DNA from: Streptomyces hundungensis
Lineage (GTDB): Bacteria; Actinomycetota; Actinomycetes; Streptomycetales; Streptomycetaceae
NCBI RefSeq assembly: GCF_003627815.1
Contig: NZ_CP032698.1
Location: 4,030,001-4,094,000, forward strand
Length of the DNA stretch: 64,000 nt
Direction: 5' to 3'
Below, one piece after another: positions 22,323-31,463 of this stretch; the first letter of the stretch is position 1; the number at the start of each line of letters is the position of its first letter. Below the pieces are notes generated by a model. That model was given only the letters and a program-made list of their open reading frames with translations. It made no database searches and was not told where the DNA came from. The translations under genes were made by a program, and so were the position numbers.

Positions 22323-23588
22323 ATGCCCGCATCCCAGCACGCACCCGTACCGCATCAGCGAGCCGCCCCGGAGGCCCGGACGGGCAGCGCCCAGACGGGC
22401 AGCGCCGTCGACGGCCCGCTCAACCTGCTGGTCATCGAGGACGACCCGGCGGGCACCTTCACCGTGCACGAGCTGCTCGACGAGGCCGGCACCCGGGTCC
22501 GCATCCGGACCGCCCGCAACCTCACCGAGGCCGAGCGGCTGCTCACCGACGACATCCACTGCATCCTCCTGGACCTGGCGCTGCCCGGCCGGGACCCCGA
22601 CGACGAGCTCGCGGCGCTGCGCCACCTGCTCCGCCTGGCCCCGCGCCACGCCGTGCTGGCCCTCACCCCGTCCACGCACGCGGAGCGGGCGGCGGAGGCG
22701 GTCCGGGTCGGCGCGCAGGACTATCTGTTCCGCGACGAGCTCGACGGCAGGCTGCTGAGCCGCGCCATCCGGTACGCGGTGGAGCGCAAACGCGCGGACA
22801 CCGCCCAGTACAAGCTGGCGGAGTCGCGGCTGCGCGCGCAGGAGAACGCCCGCCTGGAGCGCGGGCTGCTTCCGACGCCACTCCTGGAGGGCTCGGACCT
22901 GCGTTTCGCGGCCCGCTACCGGCCCGGCCGCTCGCGCGCGCTGCTCGGCGGCGACTTCTACGACACGGTGCGCACCCCCGACGGCACCGTCCACGCGATG
23001 ATCGGCGACGTCTGCGGCCACGGCCCCGACGAGGCGGCCCTCGGGGTCGAACTCCGCATCGCCTGGCGGGCGTTGACGCTCGCGGGCCTGTGCGGGGACG
23101 AGCTGCTCTCCACCCTTCAGCAGGTCCTGGAGCACGAGCGCGACAGCGAGGAGATATTCGCGACCCTGTGCACCGTGGACATCGCGCCCGACGGCCGCCG
23201 GGCCGGCCTCTGCCTGGCGGGCCACCCCTCACCGCTGATCGCCCTCAACGGCCGGGCCCAGTTACTCCCGTACGAGAACAGCGGCCCGGCCCTCGGCCTG
23301 CTGCCCCGGGCCCGCTGGCCGCGCCGTCAGGTCGAACTCGGCCGGGAATGGGGCCTGTTGATGTACACCGACGGCCTGATCGAGGGCCGCACCGGTGAGG
23401 GCAGCCAACGCCTGGGCCAGGACGGCATGCTGGACATGATCAATGGTCAGCTGGCGTCGGGGCTGCGGGGCGAGGCCCTCCTGGAGGCGGCCGTGACCCG
23501 GGCCCGCGAACTCAACGGGGGCGAGCTGACGGACGACGTGGCGGTGGTCCTCCTGGAGCGCAAGCGCCCGGAGAGCCGAGCCGCCTGA
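22323..23588 (+). CDS. PP2C-type serine phosphatase with N-terminal response-regulator receiver domain
   Basis: The ATG at 22323 gives 421 residues. A receiver domain (about residues 35-155) has LLVIEDDPAG, the phospho-acceptor Asp in CILLDLALPG and a Lys-poor end (FRDELDG replaces the usual KP). A short coiled-coil linker (RKRADTAQYKLAESRLRAQE) leads to an RsbU/SpoIIE phosphatase: GGDFYDTV, GDVCGHGPDEA, GLLMYTDGLIEGR and LTDDVAVVLL supply the metal-binding Asp residues. It would dephosphorylate anti-sigma-factor antagonists. A GTG 29 codons upstream is a possible alternative start. Confidence 0.85.
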   Translation: MPASQHAPVPHQRAAPEARTGSAQTGSAVDGPLNLLVIEDDPAGTFTVHELLDEAGTRVRIRTARNLTEAERLLTDDIHCILLDLALPGRDPDDELAALRHLLRLAPRHAVLALTPSTHAERAAEAVRVGAQDYLFRDELDGRLLSRAIRYAVERKRADTAQYKLAESRLRAQENARLERGLLPTPLLEGSDLRFAARYRPGRSRALLGGDFYDTVRTPDGTVHAMIGDVCGHGPDEAALGVELRIAWRALTLAGLCGDELLSTLQQVLEHERDSEEIFATLCTVDIAPDGRRAGLCLAGHPSPLIALNGRAQLLPYENSGPALGLLPRARWPRRQVELGREWGLLMYTDGLIEGRTGEGSQRLGQDGMLDMINGQLASGLRGEALLEAAVTRARELNGGELTDDVAVVLLERKRPESRAA

Positions 23589-23668
23589 AGCCCCCCGCCC
23601 CGCCCAGGGGACGCCGACCCGTCCGGTGCCGCCGACCCGCCCAGGGGACGCCGACCCGCCTCGAAGGG

Positions 23669-24013
23669 CTAGCGCCCGCCGTTGTACGGCCCGTAAGGAC
23701 CGTCACTGCTGGAGCCGCCCCCGCGGCGGCCGCCCCGGCCCCCGCCGGAGACCTGACGCAGCGCGGGCCGTACGTCCACCATGAACACGATCGAGGCGAC
23801 GAGCCCGGCGAGCTGGAGGAACAGGACCGGCACGACCAGATTCACCACGACCGTGATGCCGAGGATGATCAGCCAGAACGGCTTGGTCTTTTTGTCCGCG
23901 GCGCGGTACGCGTCCTCGCGGGCGATGACGGCGAAGACGAACGCCACGACGGCGATGACGAGCATCGCGAGATTGAGCAGCGAGGTGAAGAGGCTGAATC
24001 CCGTGAGCAACAT
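23669..24013 (-). CDS. DUF2516 family membrane protein
   Basis: The product is about 114 residues with three hydrophobic helices (SLFTSLLNLAMLVIAVVAF; FWLIILGITVVVNLVVPVLF; LAGLVASIVFMVDV) and a Gly/Arg/Ser-rich cytoplasmic tail. It matches DUF2516, an uncharacterised actinobacterial family. The ATG at 24011-24013 is preceded by AGGCGG at good spacing; a GTG three codons upstream (24022) is the alternative. It is transcribed in the same direction as the HBHA-like and XRE genes upstream, with a hairpin between. Confidence 0.8.
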   Translation of the reverse strand: MLLTGFSLFTSLLNLAMLVIAVVAFVFAVIAREDAYRAADKKTKPFWLIILGITVVVNLVVPVLFLQLAGLVASIVFMVDVRPALRQVSGGGRGGRRGGGSSSDGPYGPYNGGR

Positions 24014-24080
24014 GCCGTGCACCGCCTAGATAAGTCCTGATGAGGATGGAGAACGCTCGCCGCCAAGGTACTGGTCCAAC

Positions 24081-24109
24081 GGTGCGGGCACCTCGAAAGT
24101 GCCCGCACC
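24081..24109 (-). terminator. Hairpin between the DUF2516 and HBHA-like genes
   Basis: GGTGCGGGCAC (24081-24091) pairs perfectly with 24099-24109 across a seven-base loop. It follows the HBHA-like gene on its coding strand and can act as its terminator. Confidence 0.7.
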
Positions 24110-24149
24110 GCGAGATGGCGCAGCGCGTCGAAGGGACGACTCCCGGACG

Positions 24150-24767
24150 TTACTCCGCGGACTTGACGATCGGCTTCTTCGCCGGGGCCTTGCGCGGGGC
24201 GGCCTTCTTGGCGACGGGCTGGTCGGCCGCGTCCGCGCCCACGACGGGCTCGACGGGCTCGACGGGCTCGGCCTGGGCAGGAACGTCCTTGGCCGGAGCC
24301 TCCTTGGCCGGGGCGCCGCCCTCGACGGCGCCGGCGATCTCGACGATCTCGTCGGCGGCCTCACCGCGCCACTGCCTGACGACCTCCTGGCCGTGCTCGG
24401 CGACGGAGTCGTAGCCCTCGCGCGCCTTGACGGCGTACTCGGCGAGGACGCCGACCCCGCGCAGCGCCAGGTCCTGGGCGTTCTCACCCAGCTTCTTGAA
24501 GTCGCCGTCGATGGCGCCCAGAAGATCGTTGGCGCGGGTCGTGACGGCGGCCTGGACCTCCTTGACGCGAGCGGCGGCCTTCTCCTGCACGACCTTCGGG
24601 TCGGTACGGCGCACGGCCTCGATGCGCTCGGGCGCCTCGGCCTGGATCTTCTCGATCAGCGCCGGAACCTTCTTGGCCTGCTGCCCTGCGAGGTCCGCCG
24701 TGCCGGCGAGGAAGTAGAGGGGGGTGGGGTCGGTGAGGGTCTTGCGCAGGTCATCGGTGATGGCCAT
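24150..24767 (-). CDS. Heparin-binding hemagglutinin (HBHA)-like coiled-coil protein
   Basis: The protein has 205 residues. A helical, coiled-coil body (about residues 1-125) begins ITDDLRKTLTDPTPLYFLAG, the HBHA N-terminal signature. A Pro/Ala/Glu-rich linker follows, and the C terminus is a Lys/Ala/Pro tail (KKAAPRKAPAKKP) like the sugar-binding tail of mycobacterial HBHA. In mycobacteria the family is surface-exposed and linked to lipid inclusions or membranes; the role in Streptomyces is unclear. The ATG at 24765-24767 follows GGGAGGA. Confidence 0.85.
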   Translation of the reverse strand: MAITDDLRKTLTDPTPLYFLAGTADLAGQQAKKVPALIEKIQAEAPERIEAVRRTDPKVVQEKAAARVKEVQAAVTTRANDLLGAIDGDFKKLGENAQDLALRGVGVLAEYAVKAREGYDSVAEHGQEVVRQWRGEAADEIVEIAGAVEGGAPAKEAPAKDVPAQAEPVEPVEPVVGADAADQPVAKKAAPRKAPAKKPIVKSAE

Positions 24768-24789
24768 GTCTGTCCTCCCGGATCAGTAC

Positions 24790-25197
24790 TCAGTTGCTCG
24801 CTTGAGGGTGGTCGGCATCACTGCCGTCGGCGGCGCTGTCGGTGTCCGTGTCGAGCCCGTTCTCCTTGCGGAAGGACTCGTAGATCTGGAGCAGAACCTG
24901 CTTCTGACGCTCGCTGAGCGAGGGGTCGGCAAGAATCACGCTGCGCGTCCCGGCGGCCTCGGGAGACCGCTCGTCGAGAATCCCGGCCTGTACGTACAGC
25001 GTCTCGGCGGAGATCCGCAGCGCCTTCGCGAGCTGTTGCAGGATGTCCGCGCTCGGCTTGCGCAGCCCGCGCTCGATCTGGCTCAGATACGGATTGGACA
25101 CCCCGGCGGCATCGGCGAGCTGCCGAAGCGACAGCTGCGCGGTGCGCCGCTGCTCGCGCAGGTACTCCCCGAGATTGCCGACGTTGAGCGATGCCAT
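24790..25197 (-). CDS. XRE-family transcriptional regulator
   Basis: The protein has 135 residues. The helix-turn-helix lies at about residues 10-65: LREQRRTAQLSLRQLADAAG, then VSNPYLSQIERGLRKPSADI, a classic Cro/C1 fold. A helical region and an acidic tail follow. The ATG at 25195-25197 (MASLNVGNL) is chosen over one at 25263, because the longer reading would pass through a perfect palindrome just upstream that is the likely operator. It is in the same direction as the HBHA-like gene, 22 bases away, suggesting a regulator-target pair. Confidence 0.85.
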   Translation of the reverse strand: MASLNVGNLGEYLREQRRTAQLSLRQLADAAGVSNPYLSQIERGLRKPSADILQQLAKALRISAETLYVQAGILDERSPEAAGTRSVILADPSLSERQKQVLLQIYESFRKENGLDTDTDSAADGSDADHPQASN

Positions 25198-25223
25198 GCC
25201 CCGATGGTGCACCCCCCTTGCTA

Positions 25224-25251
25224 ACTTTTGCAAGCGCCCGCTTGCAAAAGT
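25224..25251. promoter_or_regulatory. Perfect palindrome, likely operator of the XRE regulator
   Basis: ACTTTTGCAAGC (25224-25235) and GCTTGCAAAAGT (25240-25251) are exact inverted arms of 12 bp around GCCC. The centre lies about 40 bases upstream of the XRE start, where a promoter is expected. The A+T-rich arms stand out from the surroundings. Autoregulation by the adjacent protein is inferred. Confidence 0.65.
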
Positions 25252-25287
25252 GTGCCACGCCACCCGAATCGCGCCTCGACTCGCCCC

Positions 25288-25674
25288 CTACGCCGTGATC
25301 GTCACGCAGGGCAACCCCACGCTCTCCCCGCCGCGGAAGCCCTCCGCGCACAGGCGGGTGCCCGGGGGGAAGTGGCGTTGGGGGTAGGCCTGGTCGCGGT
25401 AGGTGCGGAACTTCGACACGTCCTCCACCTTCGTATGGGCGCTCCAGCCGTTGGTGGTCCACACGCGGGCGTGGATGCGGTGCGGCTGGTTGGTGTTGAT
25501 GACGGAGACCTCCACCCGGCCCAGGTAGTCGCCGTTGTCGTACGTCTCGATGCAGACCGCGTTGTTGCACCACTTGCCCGACGCCGCCACGGGCGGACCC
25601 GTGACGACGAGGCAGCTCAGTGCCGCCGCGGCCACCGCCGCCCCGGAGGCGAGTTTCCTGGTGATCTCGTGCAT
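25288..25674 (-). CDS. Small secreted protein of unknown function
   Basis: The ATG at 25672-25674 follows GAGGGAA and gives 128 residues. A signal peptide runs to about residue 33 (VVTGPPVAASG). The mature part has four Cys (KWCNNAVCIET; RLCAEGFRGGE; LPCVTITA) that could form two disulfides, and beta-rich segments with several Trp/Tyr. It resembles small exported actinomycete proteins without a named function. It is divergent from the following oxidoreductase gene and 90 bases from the XRE operator. Confidence 0.72.
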   Translation of the reverse strand: MHEITRKLASGAAVAAAALSCLVVTGPPVAASGKWCNNAVCIETYDNGDYLGRVEVSVINTNQPHRIHARVWTTNGWSAHTKVEDVSKFRTYRDQAYPQRHFPPGTRLCAEGFRGGESVGLPCVTITA

Positions 25675-25837
25675 GGCGGTTCCCTCGCAGATGGCCCGCG
25701 GAAGCCGGTCGGCCCCCGCGAACCAACGCCGGGCACGATCACGAGTTACGCACCTTGACCTCAACTGCGCTTCGGGTTGAAGACTCTGGCCATGAGCCGC
25801 GCACCGGCGCGGACAACGGGTGGAAACGGTGGTCGTC

Positions 25838-26809
25838 ATGCGTGTCGCACAGGTGCAGGGGTTCGGCGGGCCCGAAATGCTGGTCCACGTCGAGGTGGCG
25901 GACCCGGTCGCCGGGCCCGGCGAGGTCGTCGTCGCCGTCGACCACATCGACACCCTCTTCGTGCAGACCCAGATCCGCGCCGGGGGCTTCAGCGAGTTCT
26001 TCGGCGTCGAGCCGCCCTATGTGCCCGCCGGCGGCGTCTCCGGCACGGTCACCGCCATCGGACCCGGCGTCGACGAGGCCCTGGCCGGCCGCCGCGTGGC
26101 CGTGTCCGGAATCGACAACACCTACGCCGAGCTCGTGACGGCGCCCGCCGCGCAGCTCTGCCCGGTCCCCGACGGGGTCGGCCTGCGCGAGGCGGCCTCC
26201 CTCGTCCACGACGCGGTGACCGCCCTCGCGCTCCTGGAGAACACCGCCCTGAAACCGGGCGAGACCGTACTGATCACCGGCGCCTCCGGCGGCATGGGCA
26301 CCCTGCTCGTCCAGCTCGCGCACGGGCTCGGCGCCCGGGTGGTGGGCGTGGCGCGCGGGCCTGAAAAGACCGCTCTGGTAAGGGAGTTGGGGGCCGATCT
26401 CGTCATCGACGCGGGCGACCCGGAGTGGGGACTGCGCGCGCGGGCCGCGCTGGGAGAGGGCGGCGCCGACCTGATCCTGGACGGCGTCGGCGGCCAACTC
26501 GGGCGGGACGCCTTCGCGTTGACGGCCGACGGCGGACGCTTCTCCGCGCACGGCGCCCCCTCCGGCACCGGATTCGCCGCCGTCGACCCCGACGAGGCGC
26601 GGCGCCGCGACATCACCCTGCTCGGCATCGGCGACGTCCAGGTGACGGACGAGCGCCGCACCGCGTTCCTCGCCCGGGCGCTGCACGAGGTGGCGGCCGG
26701 CCGGCTGCGCCCGGTGATCGGCGAGGTCTTCCCGCTGGCCCGTGCCGCCGACGCCCACCGGGCCATCGAGGGGCGCGGCCTGGTCGGAAAGGTGCTGCTC
26801 ACGCCCTGA
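25838..26809 (+). CDS. Zinc-independent medium-chain dehydrogenase (quinone oxidoreductase type)
   Basis: The protein has 323 residues. A GroES-like domain (about residues 1-120) lacks the zinc-ligand Cys cluster of alcohol dehydrogenases. The Rossmann nucleotide site is VLITGASGGMGTLLVQLA (about residues 145-165), typical of NADPH-dependent quinone reductases. The C terminus (GEVFPLARAADAHRAIEGRG) is the usual MDR ending. The physiological substrate is unknown. The ATG at 25838 follows GGAAACGG; an ATG six codons upstream (25820) is an alternative. Confidence 0.85.
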   Translation: MRVAQVQGFGGPEMLVHVEVADPVAGPGEVVVAVDHIDTLFVQTQIRAGGFSEFFGVEPPYVPAGGVSGTVTAIGPGVDEALAGRRVAVSGIDNTYAELVTAPAAQLCPVPDGVGLREAASLVHDAVTALALLENTALKPGETVLITGASGGMGTLLVQLAHGLGARVVGVARGPEKTALVRELGADLVIDAGDPEWGLRARAALGEGGADLILDGVGGQLGRDAFALTADGGRFSAHGAPSGTGFAAVDPDEARRRDITLLGIGDVQVTDERRTAFLARALHEVAAGRLRPVIGEVFPLARAADAHRAIEGRGLVGKVLLTP

Positions 26810-26896
26810 CCGTCAAGCCCTGGCCCGCCCGTCTGCGGCATCGAGCCGCGACGGGCCCACGAACCGGCATGTGACGATCCCCCACGGGGGTGGGGG

Positions 26897-28156
26897 TCAG
26901 AACATGTCGGGGCACCAGGGGCGGCGCGCCGTGCGGAACAGCGCGTCCGCGCGCGCCGCCGCCCCCGGTCGCTCCTCCGCGACCCGGCCGAGCGCGAGCA
27001 GCCTCGACGCCGACTCGTCGCCGAGGTAGAGGGAGGCCAACTCCCTTGCGTCCAGGGTCAGTTCGGCGCTGCGCGTGGTGGGCGTGCAGCGCGCGCCCGT
27101 CTCGTCCGCCTCCAGCAGGAAGCGTCCCGCCGCCGGGCCCGCGGCGTCCTCGACCTCCAGGACGAGGGCGCCCTCACCGGCGTACGCACGCGCCTCCAGG
27201 GCCCGTACGACATCGAGCAGCCGCAGCCACAGGAAGTCGCCGTGGGTCACGATCCTCGCCGCGCGCGGGTTGGCGAAGAAGAGCGGGAGCAGGTCGTCGG
27301 GGGCCCGGTAACCGGTGCGTACCGTGCGGATCCAGTCGATGGAGCACAGGAAGTGCCACAGGGCGCGGTCGGCTGCGGGGGTGAGGCCGATCAGGCTCTT
27401 CACCGTCGCCGTGTTCTCGGGCAGCTTGGCGTCGCTCCACCGCTCGTCGGCGGTGTAGGCGGCGATCCCGGCGGGTTCGCCGTCGGCCGTGCGGTACACC
27501 GCGAAGAACGGCTCGGTCCAGGGGCCCTCGCGGCGGACCACGCCCGTGGTCAGGTCCCACCAGCGGCGGTCCCGGCTGATCACACCGGCTCGGGACGGCC
27601 GAAAACGTTCGAACACCTCGGTGCCGATCTTGGCGGCCTCCGCCGGATCCACCAGGTCCACGCGACCACCGTCGGCCGGCCGCGACCAGTGCGGGTCGAG
27701 ACCGGTGCGGGCGGTGTCGATCTCCCACTCGGCGAGATGGGTGGCCGGCCCGTAGCCGTACCGGCCGTAGATCGGGTACTCGGCGGCGATCAGCGTGGAC
27801 GCCACGTCACCGCGCTCGCGGGCCTCCGCGAGATCGACCGCCATCATCCGCGTCAGCAGACCGCGCCTGCGATGGGTGGGCGTGACGGTGACGCCGCTGA
27901 CGGCGCTCACGGGCAGCGCGGCGCCGCCGGGCACGGTCAGCTCCTGCGCGAAGGACCGGAACGTGGCCACGCACCGGCCGTCGTCGAAGGCGCCCCGCAC
28001 CCGGCTCAGATCGCTGTTGGCCCGCAGGTCACGCGCGTACTCCTCGCCCACCACCGGCGAGCGCAGGAACCCCACGGCGACCGCCTTCATCCAGTGGGTG
28101 AACTCGTCGTCGGTGACGGTACGGACCTCGATGTCGGACGTGCCCGGGCTGCTCAT
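26897..28156 (-). CDS. GNAT acetyltransferase of the Eis family
   Basis: The protein has 419 residues, the length of Eis proteins. An N-terminal GNAT domain has the acetyl-CoA loop [15 protein letters not shown] (about residues 85-100). A second GNAT-like region and a SCP2-like sterol-carrier domain (about residues 310-419) complete the Eis architecture. The C-terminal residues PDMF match the family's conserved carboxylate end, which is part of the active site. Eis acetylates amines, including aminoglycosides, at several positions; the native substrate here is unknown. The ATG at 28154-28156 starts [11 protein letters not shown]. Confidence 0.85.
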   Translation of the reverse strand: MSSPGTSDIEVRTVTDDEFTHWMKAVAVGFLRSPVVGEEYARDLRANSDLSRVRGAFDDGRCVATFRSFAQELTVPGGAALPVSAVSGVTVTPTHRRRGLLTRMMAVDLAEARERGDVASTLIAAEYPIYGRYGYGPATHLAEWEIDTARTGLDPHWSRPADGGRVDLVDPAEAAKIGTEVFERFRPSRAGVISRDRRWWDLTTGVVRREGPWTEPFFAVYRTADGEPAGIAAYTADERWSDAKLPENTATVKSLIGLTPAADRALWHFLCSIDWIRTVRTGYRAPDDLLPLFFANPRAARIVTHGDFLWLRLLDVVRALEARAYAGEGALVLEVEDAAGPAAGRFLLEADETGARCTPTTRSAELTLDARELASLYLGDESASRLLALGRVAEERPGAAARADALFRTARRPWCPDMF

Positions 28157-28181
28157 GGCGGCCACGCTAGGCGCGCCTCGC

Positions 28182-29147
28182 TCAGAATGTCGCCCGAATT
28201 TCACCGACCTCGGCGGCCCCGCCCAGCAGCGGGGCCCGGCCGATCCGGTCCACGACGGGCGCGTCCACGCCCATCAGGCGCAGCGCGCGGGCCAGGACCG
28301 GGCCGAGCGCGCGGATCGCGCCGTCGTCGACCTTGAAGGCGAGCGCGCGGCCGTCGGCGAACGCCACCGCCTGCACGGCCTCGGCGCCCATCTTCGACAG
28401 CGTGCCCGGCACCTCGCGCATCAGCCAGGTGTCGGGGCGCCGGGTGCCGGCCACGTACTCGGGGTGGGCGCGCATCGCCTCGGCGACCCGGCCCTCGGGC
28501 GAGCCCGCACCGGCCGTCGCGAAGGTGCGGAAGGCCCGGGCGAGACCGGTCAGGCCGATCGCCATCAGCGGCGCCCCGCAGCCGTCCGTGCCGACCGAGG
28601 CGACCCGCTCGCCCGCGGCCGACTCCACGGACTCCAGGACCAGGCGCTGGAGCGGGTGGGCGGGGTCGAGGTAGGTGGCGAGGTCCCAGCCGTTCTGCTT
28701 GCAGGCCGCGAGCATCGCCGCGTGCTTGCCCGAGCAGTTCATGGTGAGCCGCTCGCGGACGTGCCCGGCGGCCAGGTACGTCTCGGCCTCGACGGCGTCC
28801 AGCGGCAGGTCGGGCGGCGTCTGGAGGTCGTCCGGGGTGAGCCCGTGCTCGGCCAGCATCTTGCGTACGAGATCGAGGTGGAAGCCCTCGCCCGAGTGGC
28901 TGGCGGCCGCGATGGCCAGGCGCTCGCCGGAGAGGTCGAGGCCCGCCCGCAGCACGGCGGCGGCCTGCATCGGCTTGTTGGAGGAGCGGGGGAAGACGGG
29001 CGCCGCCGGGTCGCCGAGCGAGAACTCGACGCTGCCGTCGGCCGCCAGCACCACCAGCGAGCCCCGATGGTGGCCCTCGACGAATCCGGAACGTACGACT
29101 TCGGCGAGGACCGGGGGTATCGGGGACGTCGAGGACACGGCGGTCAT
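28182..29147 (-). CDS. Asparaginase (asparaginase II family)
   Basis: The protein has 321 residues and matches the thermolabile/Rhizobium-type asparaginase family (Pfam Asparaginase_II), distinct from E. coli AnsA/B. Conserved pieces include [43 protein letters not shown] and DGCGAPL, with the Ser/Lys residues thought to be catalytic. It would hydrolyse asparagine to aspartate and ammonia in the cytoplasm. The gene follows the Eis-like gene in the same direction (25 bases apart), so co-transcription is possible. Confidence 0.85.
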   Translation of the reverse strand: MTAVSSTSPIPPVLAEVVRSGFVEGHHRGSLVVLAADGSVEFSLGDPAAPVFPRSSNKPMQAAAVLRAGLDLSGERLAIAAASHSGEGFHLDLVRKMLAEHGLTPDDLQTPPDLPLDAVEAETYLAAGHVRERLTMNCSGKHAAMLAACKQNGWDLATYLDPAHPLQRLVLESVESAAGERVASVGTDGCGAPLMAIGLTGLARAFRTFATAGAGSPEGRVAEAMRAHPEYVAGTRRPDTWLMREVPGTLSKMGAEAVQAVAFADGRALAFKVDDGAIRALGPVLARALRLMGVDAPVVDRIGRAPLLGGAAEVGEIRATF

Positions 29148-29204
29148 GGGTGCGGCCTTCCGGACGGGGTGACCTGCCCCGGAGGTCTCTTCCGGACGGG
29201 CGGG

Positions 29205-29804
29205 TCAGATGAGCAAATCGTCTACTTGTGCTTCCCCATCACGGTACCTGCGGGCGATCTCCGCACTGCAATCGTCGGCGGTGCGCTGGACCTCCTTGCG
29301 GCGCCGCGACACGTGCTGTTCGTAGCGGATCAGGCGCCCGGTGGCGGTGTGCAGCTCGTCGTCCGTACGGGCGTCCAGGTCGGACAGCTCGACCTCGGCG
29401 TCCATCGCGGCGGCGAGCGTGCGGTACTCCTCGCTGCGCGGCGCGGACAGCGTGACGTGGCGGGCCGAGGCCCGGTGCGAGGACGGCGCGTCGGTGAGGA
29501 TCTCGGCGAGCCGCTCCACGACCGGCGCCTGCGGCCCGGTGCGCCGGGCCAGCTCCGCGCGCAGGATGTCGATGCGGCCGTGCAGCAGCCGCCGCACATA
29601 GCTGAGGTCGGCCTCGTCGCGCTGCGACTGACGGCGCAGGGTGCGCAGCTCGGCGAGGCGGAGCGCGGCCAGGTCGTGGTCGCGCTGGGGCGGCAGGGTG
29701 CCACCGGCCCGCCGCACGGGCGGTCGCACGGCGGTCGTCGTACGCGGGCTGGTCCGGGTCAGCGATACGGGACCGGGCGACTGCCCGGCGCCTGGTGTGG
29801 TCAT
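29205..29804 (-). CDS. rsiG: RsiG, c-di-GMP-dependent anti-sigma factor of WhiG
   Basis: The protein has 199 residues and forms a helical hairpin. RsiG binds c-di-GMP with two E(X3)S(X2)R(X3)Q(X3)D repeats and then sequesters the sporulation sigma factor WhiG. The second repeat is perfect: E162, S166, R169, Q173, D177. The first reads E64, S68, R71, H75, D79, so the Gln is replaced by His (codon CAC). The rest of the helices is conserved ([20 protein letters not shown]). The ATG at 29802-29804 opens MTTPGAGQ. Other Streptomyces keep rsiG at this location, near nur. Confidence 0.88.
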   Translation of the reverse strand: MTTPGAGQSPGPVSLTRTSPRTTTAVRPPVRRAGGTLPPQRDHDLAALRLAELRTLRRQSQRDEADLSYVRRLLHGRIDILRAELARRTGPQAPVVERLAEILTDAPSSHRASARHVTLSAPRSEEYRTLAAAMDAEVELSDLDARTDDELHTATGRLIRYEQHVSRRRKEVQRTADDCSAEIARRYRDGEAQVDDLLI

Positions 29805-29972
29805 GCGTTGTTCCGTCCCCTCGACCGGTGCATGGGGTCTCCCCGGGCCCTGAGGGCCAGGGGGAAGCACCGCGTGTACGCATCGTGCCACTCCCGGTAC
29901 GGCACGTGCAGGTGCACTGCACCCGTTCAGCCGCTCGGAATTCGGACGCGCCCGTGGCATAGGTTGGGGCGC

Positions 29973-30397
29973 ATGCGAGCGGTGGTGCAGAGAGTGGACG
30001 GCGCGAGGGTCGTCGTGGCGGGCGAGACGGTCGGCGAGATCACGGGCGAGGGTCTGTGCGTCCTGGTCGGCGTCACCCATGAGGACACTCCGGACAAGGC
30101 GGCGCAGCTCGCCCGCAAGCTGTGGTCGGTTCGCATCCTTGAGGGCGAGAAGTCCTGCTCGGACGTGAATGCGCCCTTGCTGGTGATTTCGCAGTTCACC
30201 CTCTACGGGGACGCCCGCAAGGGCCGCCGCCCCACCTGGAACGCGGCCGCCCCGGCGAGGTGGCGGAGCCCCTGGTCGACGAGGTGGTGGCCCAACTCCG
30301 GGCGCTGGGCGCCCAGGTGGAGACGGGCCGGTTCGGCGCGGACATGCGGGTGTCGCTCACCAACCACGGCCCGTTCACGATCGTCGTCGACGTCTGA
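29973..30397 (+). pseudogene. dtd: D-aminoacyl-tRNA deacylase, frameshifted (possible sequence error)
   Basis: Dtd removes D-amino acids mischarged on tRNA. The reading [17 protein letters not shown] through [20 protein letters not shown] is intact. At the C-run 30250-30253 the frame is lost; the remaining [20 protein letters not shown] ... [18 protein letters not shown] continues one base out. The span is 425 bases; adding one C gives 426, or the usual 141 residues. Both catalytic motifs ([15 protein letters not shown], family form NxGPxT) survive around the break. A missing C in a homopolymer is a common sequencing error, so the gene may be intact in the organism. Confidence 0.85.
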
Positions 30398-30487
30398 GCC
30401 GCACGGCCCGGCGCCGGGCCGGATGTCCGAGCCGCACGGCTCGGCGCCGGGCCCGGCCCAGGGCCGGACCACGAGCTCGATCCGGCC

Positions 30488-31453
30488 CTACGGCTCGACC
30501 ACGACCTCCTGGGCCGCCGCCGTGTTCCCGGCGAGCAGCTCCGCGTCGACCGGCACGTTCCGCTTGACCAGGGCCAGCGCGATCGGGCCCAGCTCGTGAT
30601 GGCGGGCCGAGGTGGTGATGAAGCCGAGCTGACGGCCCTCGGCGCCGTCGGCCGCGAGCCGTACCGGCGTGCCCGAGCCGGGCAGCAGCACCTCGCTGCC
30701 GTCCAGGTGCAGAAAGACCAGGCGGCGCGGGGGCTTCCCCAGGTTGTGGACGCGGGCGACCGTCTCCTGGCCCCGGTAGCAGCCCTTCTGGAGGTGGACG
30801 GCCGAGCCGATCCAGCCGACCTCGTGCGGGATCGTCCGGTGGTCGGTCTCGAAGCCGAGCCGGGGCCGGTGGGCCTCCACCCGCAGCGCCTCGTAGGCCA
30901 GGATCCCCACGAGGGGGCCGGCCTCGGCGGCGTACTTCTCCAGGTCGGCGCGGGGCAGGAACAGGTCGCGGCCGTACGCCGTCTCGCGCACCGCCACCCC
31001 GTCCGGCACCTCGGCGATGGAGCCGGCCGGCAGGTGGACGACCGCGAACTCCCCTGTGCGGTCGGCCACTTCGACCCGGTAGAAGAACTTCATCGACTCC
31101 AGGTACGCGATCAACTCGGCCTGGGTGTCGGGCTCGACGTGGATCCACACCGTGGTGCCGTCGTCGACGAGGTACAGGGCGTGCTCGACATGTCCGTGGG
31201 CGGACAGGACGAGCGCCTCGGTCGCCTGTCCGGCGGGCAGTTCGCTCACGTGCTGGGTGAGCAGCAGGTGCAGCCAGCTCAGCCGGTCGTCGCCGGTGAC
31301 GGTGACGACCCCGCGGTGCGAGAGGTCCACGAGGCCGGTGCCGCCGGCCAGCGCGCGCTGCTCGCGGAACAGGTCGCCGTAGTGCGCCGCGACTCCTTCG
31401 TCGCGCCCTTCGGCGGGGACGGCGCCGGGCAGGGACAGCAGGGGGCTCTTCAT
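30488..31453 (-). CDS. ygfZ: YgfZ/GcvT (CAF17-like) folate-dependent Fe-S cluster protein
   Basis: The protein has 321 residues with the GcvT-like tetrahydrofolate-binding fold. The defining motif KGCYRGQE is at residues 223-230, followed by TVARVHN. In bacteria YgfZ supports assembly or repair of certain [4Fe-4S] enzymes such as MiaB. The ATG at 31451-31453 begins [10 protein letters not shown]. Only ten bases separate it from the nur gene upstream, which is transcribed in the same direction, so the two are probably co-transcribed. Confidence 0.88.
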   Translation of the reverse strand: MKSPLLSLPGAVPAEGRDEGVAAHYGDLFREQRALAGGTGLVDLSHRGVVTVTGDDRLSWLHLLLTQHVSELPAGQATEALVLSAHGHVEHALYLVDDGTTVWIHVEPDTQAELIAYLESMKFFYRVEVADRTGEFAVVHLPAGSIAEVPDGVAVRETAYGRDLFLPRADLEKYAAEAGPLVGILAYEALRVEAHRPRLGFETDHRTIPHEVGWIGSAVHLQKGCYRGQETVARVHNLGKPPRRLVFLHLDGSEVLLPGSGTPVRLAADGAEGRQLGFITTSARHHELGPIALALVKRNVPVDAELLAGNTAAAQEVVVEP

Positions 31454-31463
31454 GTACGCAAGC

